Assembly (NCBI GenBank): GCA_026724425.1 | Contig: JAIUCV010000101.1 | Coordinates: 2,852,001 to 2,916,000, forward strand | Reading direction: 5' to 3' | Length of the DNA stretch: 64,000 nucleotides | Origin: Erythrophleum ivorense | Lineage: Eukaryota; Streptophyta; Magnoliopsida; Fabales; Fabaceae | Part shown: one piece after another, positions 11,771-20,994 of the stretch | Numbering within the stretch: the stretch's first letter is position 1 | Layout: each line of letters begins with the position of its first letter | Position numbers and translations under genes: made by a program | Notes under the pieces: generated by a model | Database searches by the model: none | The model's input: only the letters and a program-made list of their open reading frames with translations | Told to the model about the DNA's origin: nothing

Positions 11771-14700
11771 GTGAAGAAGGCAGACCTTGATGCTCTTATC
11801 AAACACCTCAAAGAGTCTGGTAATGCTTTTAACTCTCTTAAGACCTCTAAATCTCTTATAGTTGATTCTGGAGCTTCTCATCATATGATTAGTGATGTTA
11901 AATTGATGAGTGATATAAAACCTGCTGTTGGAGATGTGATTATTGCAAATGGTGATAGAATTCCTGTGAAAGGAATAGGGAACTTAAATTTGTTCAACAA
12001 GAAATCTCAAGCATTTTACATGCCATCTTTCACCTCTAATCTGTTATCAGTTAAGAGAACTACTTCAGACTTAAATTGTTATGCTATTTTCGGGCCTAAT
12101 GATGTTTATTTTCAGGATATTGACTCAAGTAAGGTGATTGGAAAAGGAAAAACCAAGGATGATCTTTATGTTCTTGAAGACACTAAGATCGTCTCTGATT
12201 TATCTTGTTCTTTTAGTTCTGTTTCGTATACTATAAAGAATCTTTTGTGGCATGCTAGGCTAGGCCATCCTCACTCTCGAGCTTTAGAATTATTATTGCC
12301 TAATGTTTCGTTTAAAAACAATGAGTGTGAGGCTTGTATTCTCGGAAAGCATTGCAGATCTGTGTTTCCTATTTCTTCTACTACTTATGAAAACTGTTTT
12401 GATTTGGTTCACACTGATGTTTGGACCTCACCTTGCTTGTCTAGAGAAAATCAGAAATATTTTGTGACCTTTATTGATGAAAAGTCTAAATATACCTGGA
12501 TAACTCTTTTGCAAACTAAAGATCGTGTCCTTGAGGCTTTCATAATGTTTCAAAATTATGTGACTAACCATTATAATGCCAAGATTAAGTGTTTGAGATC
12601 AGATAATGGAGGAGAGTACACTAGCCTAGCGTTCAAGCAACACATAGCCAAACATGGAATCCTACATCAAACCAGCTGTCCATACACACCCCAACAAAAT
12701 GGTGTAGCTGAAAGAAAGAATCGACATTTGATGGAAGTAGCAAGGGCGATGATGTTCCATACCAATGTTCCAAAACAATTTTGGGGAGATGCAGTTGTCT
12801 CTGCGTGTTATCTGATCAACAGGATTCCAACCAAAATCCTTCAAGATATATCACCATTTGAGGTACTACATAAATCAAAACCCGTTATAGAACACTTACA
12901 TGTTTTTGGTTGTGTGTGCTTTGTGTTAGTTCCAGGAGAACAGAGGAACAAGCTTGAGGCTAAGAGTATTAAAGGGATGTTTGTTGGCTATTCTCCCACT
13001 CAAAAGGGTTACAAGTGCTACATTCCTGAACCTAAAAGGATCATGGTGTCTCGAGATGTTAAGTTCATTGAAGAAAGAGGCTACTATGAAAAGAAGGACT
13101 GGGAAAGCTTAAGAGATCTCACTCACTCAACTCATGATAGGGCTACTACTCTGCGAGTTCTCTTGGAAGATCTTAGGAATGGAAACATTCCCCTATCCAG
13201 TGACTCTACAACAACAACCCTACCAGTCACGACGAATGAAACCAATGGTATGGAAGAAGCTCCAGTTGAAAACTTGGAAGACAATGAAGAGATAGACCAG
13301 ACAGAGCAAAATACAGAAGAGGATGGTAGTGAGAACAACGAAGTTGAGGAGTTACAGTCTGATCAACCAGTTCTAAGAAGGAGTCAAAGGATAAGTAAAC
13401 CTTCTAAGTACATCAACCCTCAAATTTACTACAACAACAATGCAGTTGCACATCCGGTTCAAGCTATCTGCAACTTGGCTCATTTTCCTTTAGAACATCA
13501 TGTGTTCATTGGTCAGTTGGATTTGGAGGAGATTCCAAAATCTTATGAAGAGTCACAACAACTTAAGGTTTGGAGAGATGCTGTTAGCGATGAAACTGGA
13601 GCCATGGAGAGAAACCACACGTGGGATAAGGCCGATTTACCCCCTGGAAAGAAAGCGGTTAGCTCCAAGTGGGTCTTCACAATCAAGTATTTCAGTAGTG
13701 GTGAGATTGAGCGACACAAAGCCCGGCTAGTGGCCAGAGGCTTCACTCAAACGTATGGTGATGACTACATAGAGACCTTTGCTCTTGTGGCTAAGCTTCA
13801 TACTGTGCGAGTTATACTCTCTCTGGCCGTCAATCTTGAATGGGAATTGTGGCAGATGGATGTAAAGAATGCATTTCTTCAGGGGGAGCTTGAAGAGGAA
13901 GTCTACATGACACCACCACCTGGCCTTGAGGACAAAGTCACACCGGGAAAAGTACTACGCTTGAGGAAGGCTATCTATGGTCTTAAACAATCGCCTAGAG
14001 CTTGGTATCAAAAACTCAGCTTAACTTTATTAGATCGTGGCTTCAATCGCTCAGAAGCTGACCATACACTCTTCACTCTAACGAGCCAGGCAGGTATTGT
14101 GGTCATTCTCATCTACGTGGATGATATAATCATCTCTGGGATTGACAAGGTGGGGATTCAAGCTACCAAAGAATACTTGAAATCAATGTTTGATATTAAA
14201 GATCTTGGTATACTCAAATATTTTCTTGGTATTGAAGTATGTCGAACTAATGAGGGTCTGTTTCTCTCTCAAAAGAAGTACACCAATGATCTTTAGAATG
14301 CAGCAGGGCCGCTCGAAGGAGGACTGGCTAAGACTCCTCTTGAGGATGCCTATAAAGCTCACCAACAGGGGGAGAAAGAAGATGTCTTCTTTGAAGACCG
14401 GAAGCTATACCGCAAGATGGTTGGTAAGCTTATATATCTTACTTTCACTAGGCCTGACTTGTGCTATGCTGTGAATCAGGTTAGCCAATATATGCAAGAG
14501 CCAAGGATGTCACATTGGAGAATGGTGGATCGAATCTTGCGATACATTAAGGGAACACCGGATCAAGGAATTTGGATGGGATGCAACGGGAACACTGAAA
14601 TAGTCGGATATTGTGATGCTGATTATGCTGGTGACGGTGGAGATAGAAGATCAACAACCGGGTACTGCACCTTCATTGGGGGAAACTTAGTCACGTGGAA

Positions 14701-15076
14701 GAGCAAGAAACAAAAAGTGGTATCTTGCTCACGTGCAGAAGCTGAGTACAGAGCCATGAGGAAGCTGACTACAGAACTCATGTGGCTCAATATGCTGCTT
14801 AAAGACTTGGGGATAGAGACACCAAATCCGATCACAATGCATTGTGATAATCAGGCTGCTATTCACATTGCATCTAACTCGGTGTTTCACGAGAGAACTA
14901 AACACATAGAGGTTGACTGCCACAAAGTACGAGAACAGATGAAACTTGGAGTGATTCTGCCATGTTATACAAGAAGTGCAGAACAACTAGCTGACATCTT
15001 TACCAAGGCTGCAAGTCAAAAGACTTGTGAGTTCATTCACGGGAAGCTTGGACTCATTGACCTCCCTAAGCCATGA
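11771..15076 (+). pseudogene. Copia pol (protease, integrase, RT, RNase H) with one internal stop
   Basis: In order I see protease (LIVDSGASHH, near 11860), the GAG-pre-integrase zinc region (LWHARLGHPH...CEACILGKH), integrase core (HTDVW, RSDNGGEY, QQNGVAERKN), reverse transcriptase (WQMDVKNAFLQGELEEEVYM, then YVDD near 14116) and RNase H (GYCDADYAGD, SRAEAEYRAM, HCDNQAAIH). One frame runs throughout but is broken by TAG at 14294-14296, between the RT core and the C-terminal part, in a place where homologues read Leu-Asn. With the gag deletion and the upstream TAA, the copy is non-autonomous. Confidence 0.92.
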
Positions 15077-15191
15077 GAATCACACTCTTTTTCCCTGAGT
15101 ATGGTTTTATCCCATGAGGTTTTCCATACTCAGGTTTTTAATGAGGTGACTATCTATGCTTCCAAGCTTAACCTTCAGTCTCTTGCGGTTA

Positions 15192-15205
15192 AGCTTGAGG
15201 GGGAG
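15192..15205 (+). other. Copia polypurine tract
   Basis: AGCTTGAGGGGGAG lies directly before the 3' LTR and is the expected plus-strand primer site. Confidence 0.88.
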
Positions 15206-15645
15206 TATTATAAAAGCTTATGAAAGTCTACAACAAGTCTACACTAAGACCGAACAAGTCTACAAGGTGTGAAGCAAGTATCTTATAAAGGCTTATAAAG
15301 ATCTTTATAAAAGCTTATGAAAGCAAGACAAGTCTACAACAAAGCAAGACAAGTCTACAACAAGATGGAGCAGCTAATCTATATAGAATAGATGTCAAGG
15401 AGTATTCTATATGGAAGAAGAATATAGAATAAAACTATTGGAAGAAAAGTCTATATGACCGTTATAGAATATGACCGTTATAGACAATTATCTATTGTCT
15501 ATATATTGTAAATTGTCATCTTTAATAAAAATCAAGAAAGTAGAGTTTTAATCTCTCTCTCTCTCTTCCAAACTCTGAAACTCAAAACTCTCTTCTCTTC
15601 TCTCATACTCTCAAATCTACAATCTTTCTTTGCTAAAATCTTACA
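15206..15645 (+). repeat. Copia 3' LTR
   Basis: 440 bp, collinear with 10811-11260 except for one missing 10-bp unit and two adjacent substitutions (AAGACCG versus AAGGTCG). It ends CTTACA followed by the second GCTAT target copy. Confidence 0.94.
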
Positions 15646-15949
15646 GCTATAAGGTTATAATCGAAGGATTCAAGAGCTACAAAGAGCAAGTTGCTACTGA
15701 AGATTTCAGCCCCAAGGTTAACTGTGTTGGTAATATCTCTCTTTGTGAAACATCCCTGACGAAACTCTCGATAGATATGTTTGCAAAAGTTTTACACTTC
15801 TGATTCCCATTCTTTTCATACAGTTGGGGCAAATGGGTTAGGGAAAAGCAACTTCTTCTATGGTGAGTTTTTGCCGCCTCTTGATCATCCACCATCCTTC
15901 CCCATTTTTCACACATGTGCTTTCAAAATTGTTTTTCAATTACAATGAC

Positions 15950-17482
15950 TTTGTTATTGAATATATCTCATATATAAAGTCACACATATTGAATGGCTGC
16001 ACCTTCTAAAGAAGATTGCCTACGTACCTTTTAGAAGGGATCAAACCAAACACGTAGTTCTAACCTCTAAACTCATAAGTTATGTCACAACCTTGACATC
16101 TCCTTATATAAGAAAAGATCTACACAATTTCCTATTCTCTTAATAGGACAATTTCCTTTTCTTTAGCTCACTTTAACATATTTAGATAACTCCTAAATAT
16201 GTCTCTTTTCCTAATCTCTTTTGGAATAGCTTATTCCTCAAGCTATCTTCAAGCTTACTCCAACATTCTCCCCCTTAAGCTTGAAATCTTCTTCTCCCGC
16301 ATCTTGAATCACAATGAGACTTCTCATCTCTTCAAACTTGTAAAACTTTCTCTTTACTTCCTACAGCAACGCAGACTTCCTCCTTCAGCTCACCATGGAG
16401 GAATGCGGTATTCACCATGGAGCATAGCTCCTCTTTGCACACTTCTCCCCAGACCTTGAAGCCTCCCGCTTCTTGAAAATTCCATGACTCTCGCTTCAAG
16501 AAGCCTCTCGTAGATCTCCTCAACTGTGGCTGTGGTTCCTCATCACTATCTTCATCATTGCTTTCATGTCCAGCTCCTTCATTCTTTTCTTCTACTTCTT
16601 TGACGGCTTCATTTTCCATATTCTCATTCATAACTCGAATGTTTTCCTCAGTTTCGATTCTCACTATGCCTTTGTTGCAAACTCCTCTCAAGCCTGCAAG
16701 CAATCCTCCAAATTCATAAAGAGTCTCTCTTTATTCCAGCTCCAACCTTTTCTTTCATCATCCTCCACATCTCTCCTCACTTCCGAATCTTTTGCCTGAT
16801 TCCAATCCCATGGCTCTTGGTTCCACTTATAACCCAACAAGTACGACGAACTTGGGTTCCCTCTCTTCCCCTTCTTTGTCTCTCTCTTCTCCATATCAAC
16901 TCTTCTTAGCTTCAGCTTCCATACTCGTAAGCTCAGATCGATCACTCAAAACCTTAAGCTCACAAATCTCATTCTCTCAACTCTCAACTCTCAATCACTC
17001 AATCTCTCAATCTCTCTTAAACTTGATCCTTTCCAAGTGTGTTCTGCACCATCGTTCTCTTCTCATTTAAGAACACGAGATTATAAAAGACTCACTCTTT
17101 TATTGCTTTAGAAAACTTACTCAAAAACTAAAGCTCACACATTCTCTCTTAACCTATGTCATGCCCAACAACGGTTCTCCGAGATTCTCTTAATCTATGT
17201 CATAACTCAACATAGATTCTCCCTCCTTTTTTTTTGTGTGTTCTATCCCCTTGCGATGTGCAAACTTCACTTACTCCCAACTTGAATCACTCAAAACGGT
17301 TCCATTTCTCGTCTTTACTCCACTAGCTTCTCTTGACAAGACTTTGTCGCAGTCGCGGTCATTAATCATCGAGCTTCGTCGTCGTCTTCGTGCAGTTACA
17401 AAACCGTCTCTCTTTATTCCAGCTCCAACCTTTTCTTTCATCATCTTCCACATCTCTCCTCACTTCCAAAGAAAAGGTTGGA
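15950..17482 (-). mobile_element. Degenerate Copia-derived DNA, reverse strand
   Basis: Read on the minus strand, 16703-16332 contains RRSTRGF and then NTAFLHGELKEEVCV. This matches the Copia integrase tail joined to the RT 'NAFLHG' block, with most of RT deleted. A polypurine tract (about 16266-16277) is followed by an LTR-like end starting TGTTGGAGTAAGC at 16265 and running left to an undefined edge near the SMC3 fragment. A 60-bp block at about 16728-16795 recurs near 17405-17470. No intact gene remains. Its left LTR does not match the LTR at 17495-17692, so two elements are probably joined here. Confidence 0.6.
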
Positions 17483-17494
17483 GCTCTGATACCA
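17483..17494 (-). other. Met-tRNA primer-binding site next to TRIM-type LTR
   Basis: Minus-strand TGGTATCAGAGC directly follows the LTR at 17495-17692. That LTR is therefore flanked by a polypurine tract on one side and a PBS on the other, as in a tandem LTR array or a joined pair of elements. Confidence 0.8.
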
Positions 17495-17692
17495 ATTCTA
17501 GGGCTTTTCAAGCCCATGTCCAACCTCTCACTAGTATGATATTGTCCGCTTTGGGCTATGTATCTTAACCCTCACGGATTTGTTATTGGGCTCCTTCCCA
17601 AAAGGCCTCAAACTAGTTAGGTTGGACACTACTTATATATTAGACATTTCTTGTCTAATATTCCGATGTGGGACTTGGATTGATATCCAACA
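17495..17692 (-). repeat. TRIM-type LTR, copy 1
   Basis: On the minus strand it begins TGTTGGATATCAATCC. It closely matches 29382-29581 (shared blocks include GTCCCACATCGGAATATTAG and GCCCAAAGCGGACAATATCA). Length about 198 bp. A polypurine stretch (minus-strand CTTGAATGGGAGAA) abuts its right end. Confidence 0.85.
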
Positions 17693-18092
17693 TTCTCCCA
17701 TTCAAGCCAAGGACCACATAATCTCGTGGTTCTTCCACCTTCTCGTGGCCTTTCAGCGAAACATGGCTCCCTTCTTGTGCTGCCGTAACTCCTCTACGGA
17801 ACTCTGCACAAAGAATCTGGGCTTCCCTAATCGCAAGGTTAACTTGAGGGCTTTCTTCCCACATCTTATGTAATGCCCACACCTGTTGGGGTCGGATTCC
17901 ACCCCGAGATATCGTCATTTGGACTGGACAAATGGAGGAAGACCGAGTTAGACCGCACCAGCCGAACCGCACCAAACCGGGCCGAGCCGGGTGTCAAACC
18001 AAAGGCCAGCCGGAAACTCCTTGATGGGCCGAACCAACATCCGACGAAGCGATTCGAGCCGAGGCCCATCAAAGACTTTCCTTGAACTGAAA

Positions 18093-18173
18093 TCGGCGCG
18101 AGCCATAAAGGAAAGTTTACATTTTTGCGGAGTCGGCGCGAGCAGAAAAGGAAAGTTTACATTTTCGCGTAAA
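18093..18173 (+). promoter_or_regulatory. Tandem 40-bp LTR promoter repeat
   Basis: Two adjacent units share TCGGCGCGAGC and AAAGGAAAGTTTACATTTT with few changes. They end about 30 bp before the LTR TATA box, where an enhancer duplication would be expected. The role is inferred from position. The 3' LTR contains the same pair at 29004-29084. Confidence 0.6.
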
Positions 18174-18203
18174 GTCGGTTGTAAAAGTCGGTTTCTATCC
18201 TCT

Positions 18204-18211
18204 TATAAATA
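18204..18211 (+). promoter_or_regulatory. TATA box of gypsy LTR
   Basis: TATAAATA inside the 5' LTR, the probable core promoter of the genomic transcript. The 3' LTR equivalent is 29115-29122. Confidence 0.72.
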
Positions 18212-18400
18212 GGAACCGATAGTCATTATTTAGGGGGGACTTTTGACACACCTAAGAGGCACACGCCACACATATTATAGCTCGCTCAACAGCTAAATAA
18301 AATAACCATCATTTGGATCGACTCTTGTGTTTACTTACGAAATTCTCGGCTCTCCCTAAAAACATTAAGAATACCGTAGTGCAGTTTCGGCTCGCACAAT

Positions 18401-18421
18401 TTGGCGCTAGAAGGAGGGGGG
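18401..18421 (+). other. Gypsy primer-binding site region
   Basis: TTGGCGCTAGAAGGAGGGGG follows two bases after the LTR end, in the place and style of Tat-lineage PBS sequences. I cannot name the primer tRNA from memory. Confidence 0.65.
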
Positions 18422-18453
18422 TTTGAGACTAGAAAACACAAGAGCTCGACGAA

Positions 18454-20988
18454 ATGACCGACGAAGAATTGAACAGATCCACACCAACCGGTTTGCAGAA
18501 CGGGGACAGCGAAACAACAGTTCAGACAGAAGCGGAAAAAATCGCTGCCCTTCAGAAGCAGACTGAAGAACAAGAGATTTTGAACAGCTCGTTGACGCAA
18601 GAGCTCGCAACCTTGCGAGCCCAACTAAAAGAGAAAGAAACACGAGGTGTCACGCGACGTAAAAATTCCCATCCAAAAAGTCTGGCTTTCGACTCCCGGG
18701 CTGACGAAGTAGATGGAGAAGAAGGGGACGACTTGGAGGAAACCCCGGAACGAGTGGAAACAGAATCCGAATCAGAGGGTTCGCCACCGCAACTTCAGAA
18801 GAAAAAGAAGCAAAACAAAGCCAAGATCGCGCCGCCAATCAAACCGATAAGAATTGACTTAGGAGATCCGCTCCCCAGCGAAGTCACTCCCGAGGCGCTG
18901 ACCAAAATCCTGAAACAGATAATGTTGGAAAGCAAGGGAACTGATAAGGTGACGGGGCAAGAAACCAGCGATTCACCAAGCTTAGATCCCGCGGAGCTCG
19001 CCGAAGCAGTGTCGCGTCTCTTGTTGGAAACGCGAACGGAAAAGCAATCGTCCCGAGGCGTGAGTACGGCAAGAAAAGGCAAGGGTCAGAACATGAGTCG
19101 CGACGAATTGGCCGAGATCCGAGCTCGTCTTGAAAAATCCGACAACGAGGCCAAATTACTTCGATCACAGATCCACAGGGCGCTCAGCTCGGCACCAGAA
19201 ATTGCTCAGATATGCGAAGACGCCGAACACACTCCTTTCTCGGCGAAAGTGATGGGTGCCAGGATAATGGATCCCGGGAAACTAAGCATCCAGAAGTATG
19301 ACGGTTCGACGAACCCGAAAGATCACATCAACGCATTTCGGGTCGCCTTAAGTCGAGCCAAATTCCGAAGCTCGGAAGAGAAAGATGCAGGCTTCTGTCT
19401 CCTATTTGCTGAATACCTGAAGGGTCCGGCTCTGGACTGGTTCCTAAACCTTGAGCGAAATTCAATTGAAAACTTCCAGCAGCTGACAGCTTCCTTTCTC
19501 AAGCAGTACTCCATGTTCATCGAGAAATCTGCCTCGGTGATTAATCTGTGGAACATGTTGCAAGGCGAAGGCGAGTCGCTTCGCAGTTTTATGGATCGCT
19601 TTAAAACCACCATGTCGAAAGCCGGGGCGGTCAACGACGAGATCGCCATAGATTCTCTGAAAAAGGGTTTAGGCATCAAATCGGAATTTCGGAAGGAGCT
19701 CGCATACAACAAACCTAAGTCGATCGCCGATGCCATCCACCGATCCGTCGTGTTCATCGAGGAAGAAGAAGATATGAAGTTGCTAGCCGCCTCGCATCCC
19801 ACATTGAAGGCAGCCACCAAACAACCGTCCAACCCGCCGGTAGCTCACCAATCGTCGAATCAACATCCCAATCACTTCAACCACCGGCGCGGAAAGAACA
19901 ATTACATCCATCACGAAGGGCCGAACTTCTCCGGATCGCATAACTACCAGATCGGACCAAGCCAACAGTCAGGCGGCACGAGCCAAGCAGGCGCCGGAAG
20001 GGGGCGAGGATCGAAAAACTACGTTTGGACAAGGAACCAAAATCCCGCGCCACAAGACGAGAAGGTTTATTGCGAATTCCATCAATGTTACGGCCATTCG
20101 ACAGAGAGATGCCGCCATCTCGGAGCAGAACTCGCGAGAAAACTGCTTAGCGGTGAATTGAAAGGTGATCTAAAGTTGGAAGATCTGGAACGTCCCGAGC
20201 CAAGAGAACGACCGGAACAATCAGATCGACAACCGAGCCAACCAGCGGATAGACCGAAACGCGGAAGACGCGATGATTCGGACGAACCGTCGGGATCGCG
20301 ACAAAAAATCTACCTCATTCTGGGTGGCTCGCAATACTGTCAGGATACGGTGACATCGATCAAAGCTTTTCAACGGCGAACCGACGCAGCGGTTAACTGG
20401 TATGGACCACCCAAAATCCCAAACGTCGAGGTCACTTTCACGGAAAATGAAGTCATTGGGATCGATAGGCCGCACGATGATCCGCTCGTAATCACGCTTG
20501 CAGTCGGTAATTATGACATAGCTCGGGTCCTGATCGATACGGGTAGCACAGTCGATATAATCTACAAGAGCACGTTGATAAAAATGGGAATCGATCCGAA
20601 CGACGTAAAAACGACGCCAAAGCCTCTGACCGGGTTCGGGGGCGAGACGACGATGTCCATGGGGAATATCATACTCCCAGTCGAAGCGGGAGGGATTACA
20701 AAGATGGTGAACTTCTCCGTCTCGGATAATCCTCCAATCTACAATATCATCATGGGCACTCCTTGGATAAATTCGATGCGAGCCGTACCATCCACTTATC
20801 ACCTTTGTCTCAAGTTCCCCACTCCGACAGGAGTCAAGACCATCCTCGGCTCGCAGAAAGACTCGAGAATCTGTTTCATGACGGAACACAAACTCCGCAA
20901 CCCGTTACAAAAACCAACTCCAGAGGAGAACCGAAAGAAGATTAAAACAAACCGAGAGTCAGCAAACGATTTAGCCAAACTCTTATAG
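18454..20988 (+). CDS. Gypsy gag-protease polyprotein (ends at leaky-context UAG)
   Basis: 844 codons from the first ATG after the PBS. The N-terminal third is charged and coiled-coil-like. A Retrotrans_gag capsid domain lies around residues 270-390 (SIQKYDGSTNPKDHINAFR to GESLRSFMDRFKT). A cysteine/histidine knuckle follows near residue 535 (CEFHQCYGHSTERC). The aspartic protease carries DTGSTVDIIY near residue 695, with a later IMGTPW block. The frame closes with TAG at 20986-20988, followed by CAA TTA, and the same frame stays open into pol. The protein would form the particle shell and mature the polyprotein. Confidence 0.92.
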   Translation: MTDEELNRSTPTGLQNGDSETTVQTEAEKIAALQKQTEEQEILNSSLTQELATLRAQLKEKETRGVTRRKNSHPKSLAFDSRADEVDGEEGDDLEETPERVETESESEGSPPQLQKKKKQNKAKIAPPIKPIRIDLGDPLPSEVTPEALTKILKQIMLESKGTDKVTGQETSDSPSLDPAELAEAVSRLLLETRTEKQSSRGVSTARKGKGQNMSRDELAEIRARLEKSDNEAKLLRSQIHRALSSAPEIAQICEDAEHTPFSAKVMGARIMDPGKLSIQKYDGSTNPKDHINAFRVALSRAKFRSSEEKDAGFCLLFAEYLKGPALDWFLNLERNSIENFQQLTASFLKQYSMFIEKSASVINLWNMLQGEGESLRSFMDRFKTTMSKAGAVNDEIAIDSLKKGLGIKSEFRKELAYNKPKSIADAIHRSVVFIEEEEDMKLLAASHPTLKAATKQPSNPPVAHQSSNQHPNHFNHRRGKNNYIHHEGPNFSGSHNYQIGPSQQSGGTSQAGAGRGRGSKNYVWTRNQNPAPQDEKVYCEFHQCYGHSTERCRHLGAELARKLLSGELKGDLKLEDLERPEPRERPEQSDRQPSQPADRPKRGRRDDSDEPSGSRQKIYLILGGSQYCQDTVTSIKAFQRRTDAAVNWYGPPKIPNVEVTFTENEVIGIDRPHDDPLVITLAVGNYDIARVLIDTGSTVDIIYKSTLIKMGIDPNDVKTTPKPLTGFGGETTMSMGNIILPVEAGGITKMVNFSVSDNPPIYNIIMGTPWINSMRAVPSTYHLCLKFPTPTGVKTILGSQKDSRICFMTEHKLRNPLQKPTPEENRKKIKTNRESANDLAKLL

Positions 20989-20994
20989 CAATTA
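20986..20994 (+). promoter_or_regulatory. Candidate stop-codon read-through signal UAG CAA UUA
   Basis: The gag-protease stop is UAG followed by CAA UUA, which fits the UAG CAR YYA consensus known from tobamovirus replicase read-through. Both flanking frames are in phase and no other stop occurs. Use of the signal is inferred, not shown. Confidence 0.62.

Larger units (their letters stand above)
10811..15645 (+). mobile_element. Ty1/copia LTR retrotransposon, recent and internally broken
   Basis: The element has a 450-bp 5' LTR, PBS, gag remnant, pol, polypurine tract and a 440-bp 3' LTR. It is flanked by the 5-bp duplication GCTAT (10806-10810 and 15646-15650). By eye the LTRs differ by two adjacent substitutions and one 10-bp repeat-unit indel, so insertion was recent. 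LTR ends are TA...CA rather than TG...CA. The gag N-terminal half is missing and the frame has two stop codons. It lies in intron 1 of the SMC3 fragment. Confidence 0.95.
10677..15862 (+). pseudogene. SMC3 (cohesin) 5' gene fragment, split by a Copia insertion
   Basis: Three small exons give the start of the cohesin ATPase SMC3. Exon 1 is 10677-10691 (MYIKL, donor GTGCGG). Exon 2 is 15654-15729 (from VIIEGFKSYKEQVATEDF to VNC). Exon 3 is 15824-15862 (GANGLGKSNFFY). Splice sites and phases fit. SMC3 normally runs to about 1,200 residues; nothing beyond the Walker A exon is present, so this is a truncated duplicate. Walker A reads GANGLGKS where SMC proteins have GANGSGKS, and exon 1 has Leu where I expect Gln. 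The Copia element occupies intron 1. The upstream leader (about 10480-10676) may be original 5' UTR. It cannot make a working cohesin subunit. Confidence 0.85.
17884..18398 (+). repeat. Gypsy 5' LTR
   Basis: It begins TGTTGGGGTCGG and ends GGCTCGCACA. It holds a tandem duplication of about 40 bp (18093-18132 and 18133-18173), each starting TCGGCGCGAGC and containing AAAGGAAAGTTTACATTTT, just upstream of a TATAAATA box. Confidence 0.96.

Noticed and set aside
11765..14296. The two stops inside the Copia frame as programmed read-through
   Set aside because: Contexts are TAA TAC and TAG AAT, not CAR YYA, and they fall at positions where relatives have ordinary codons. Nonsense mutation is simpler.
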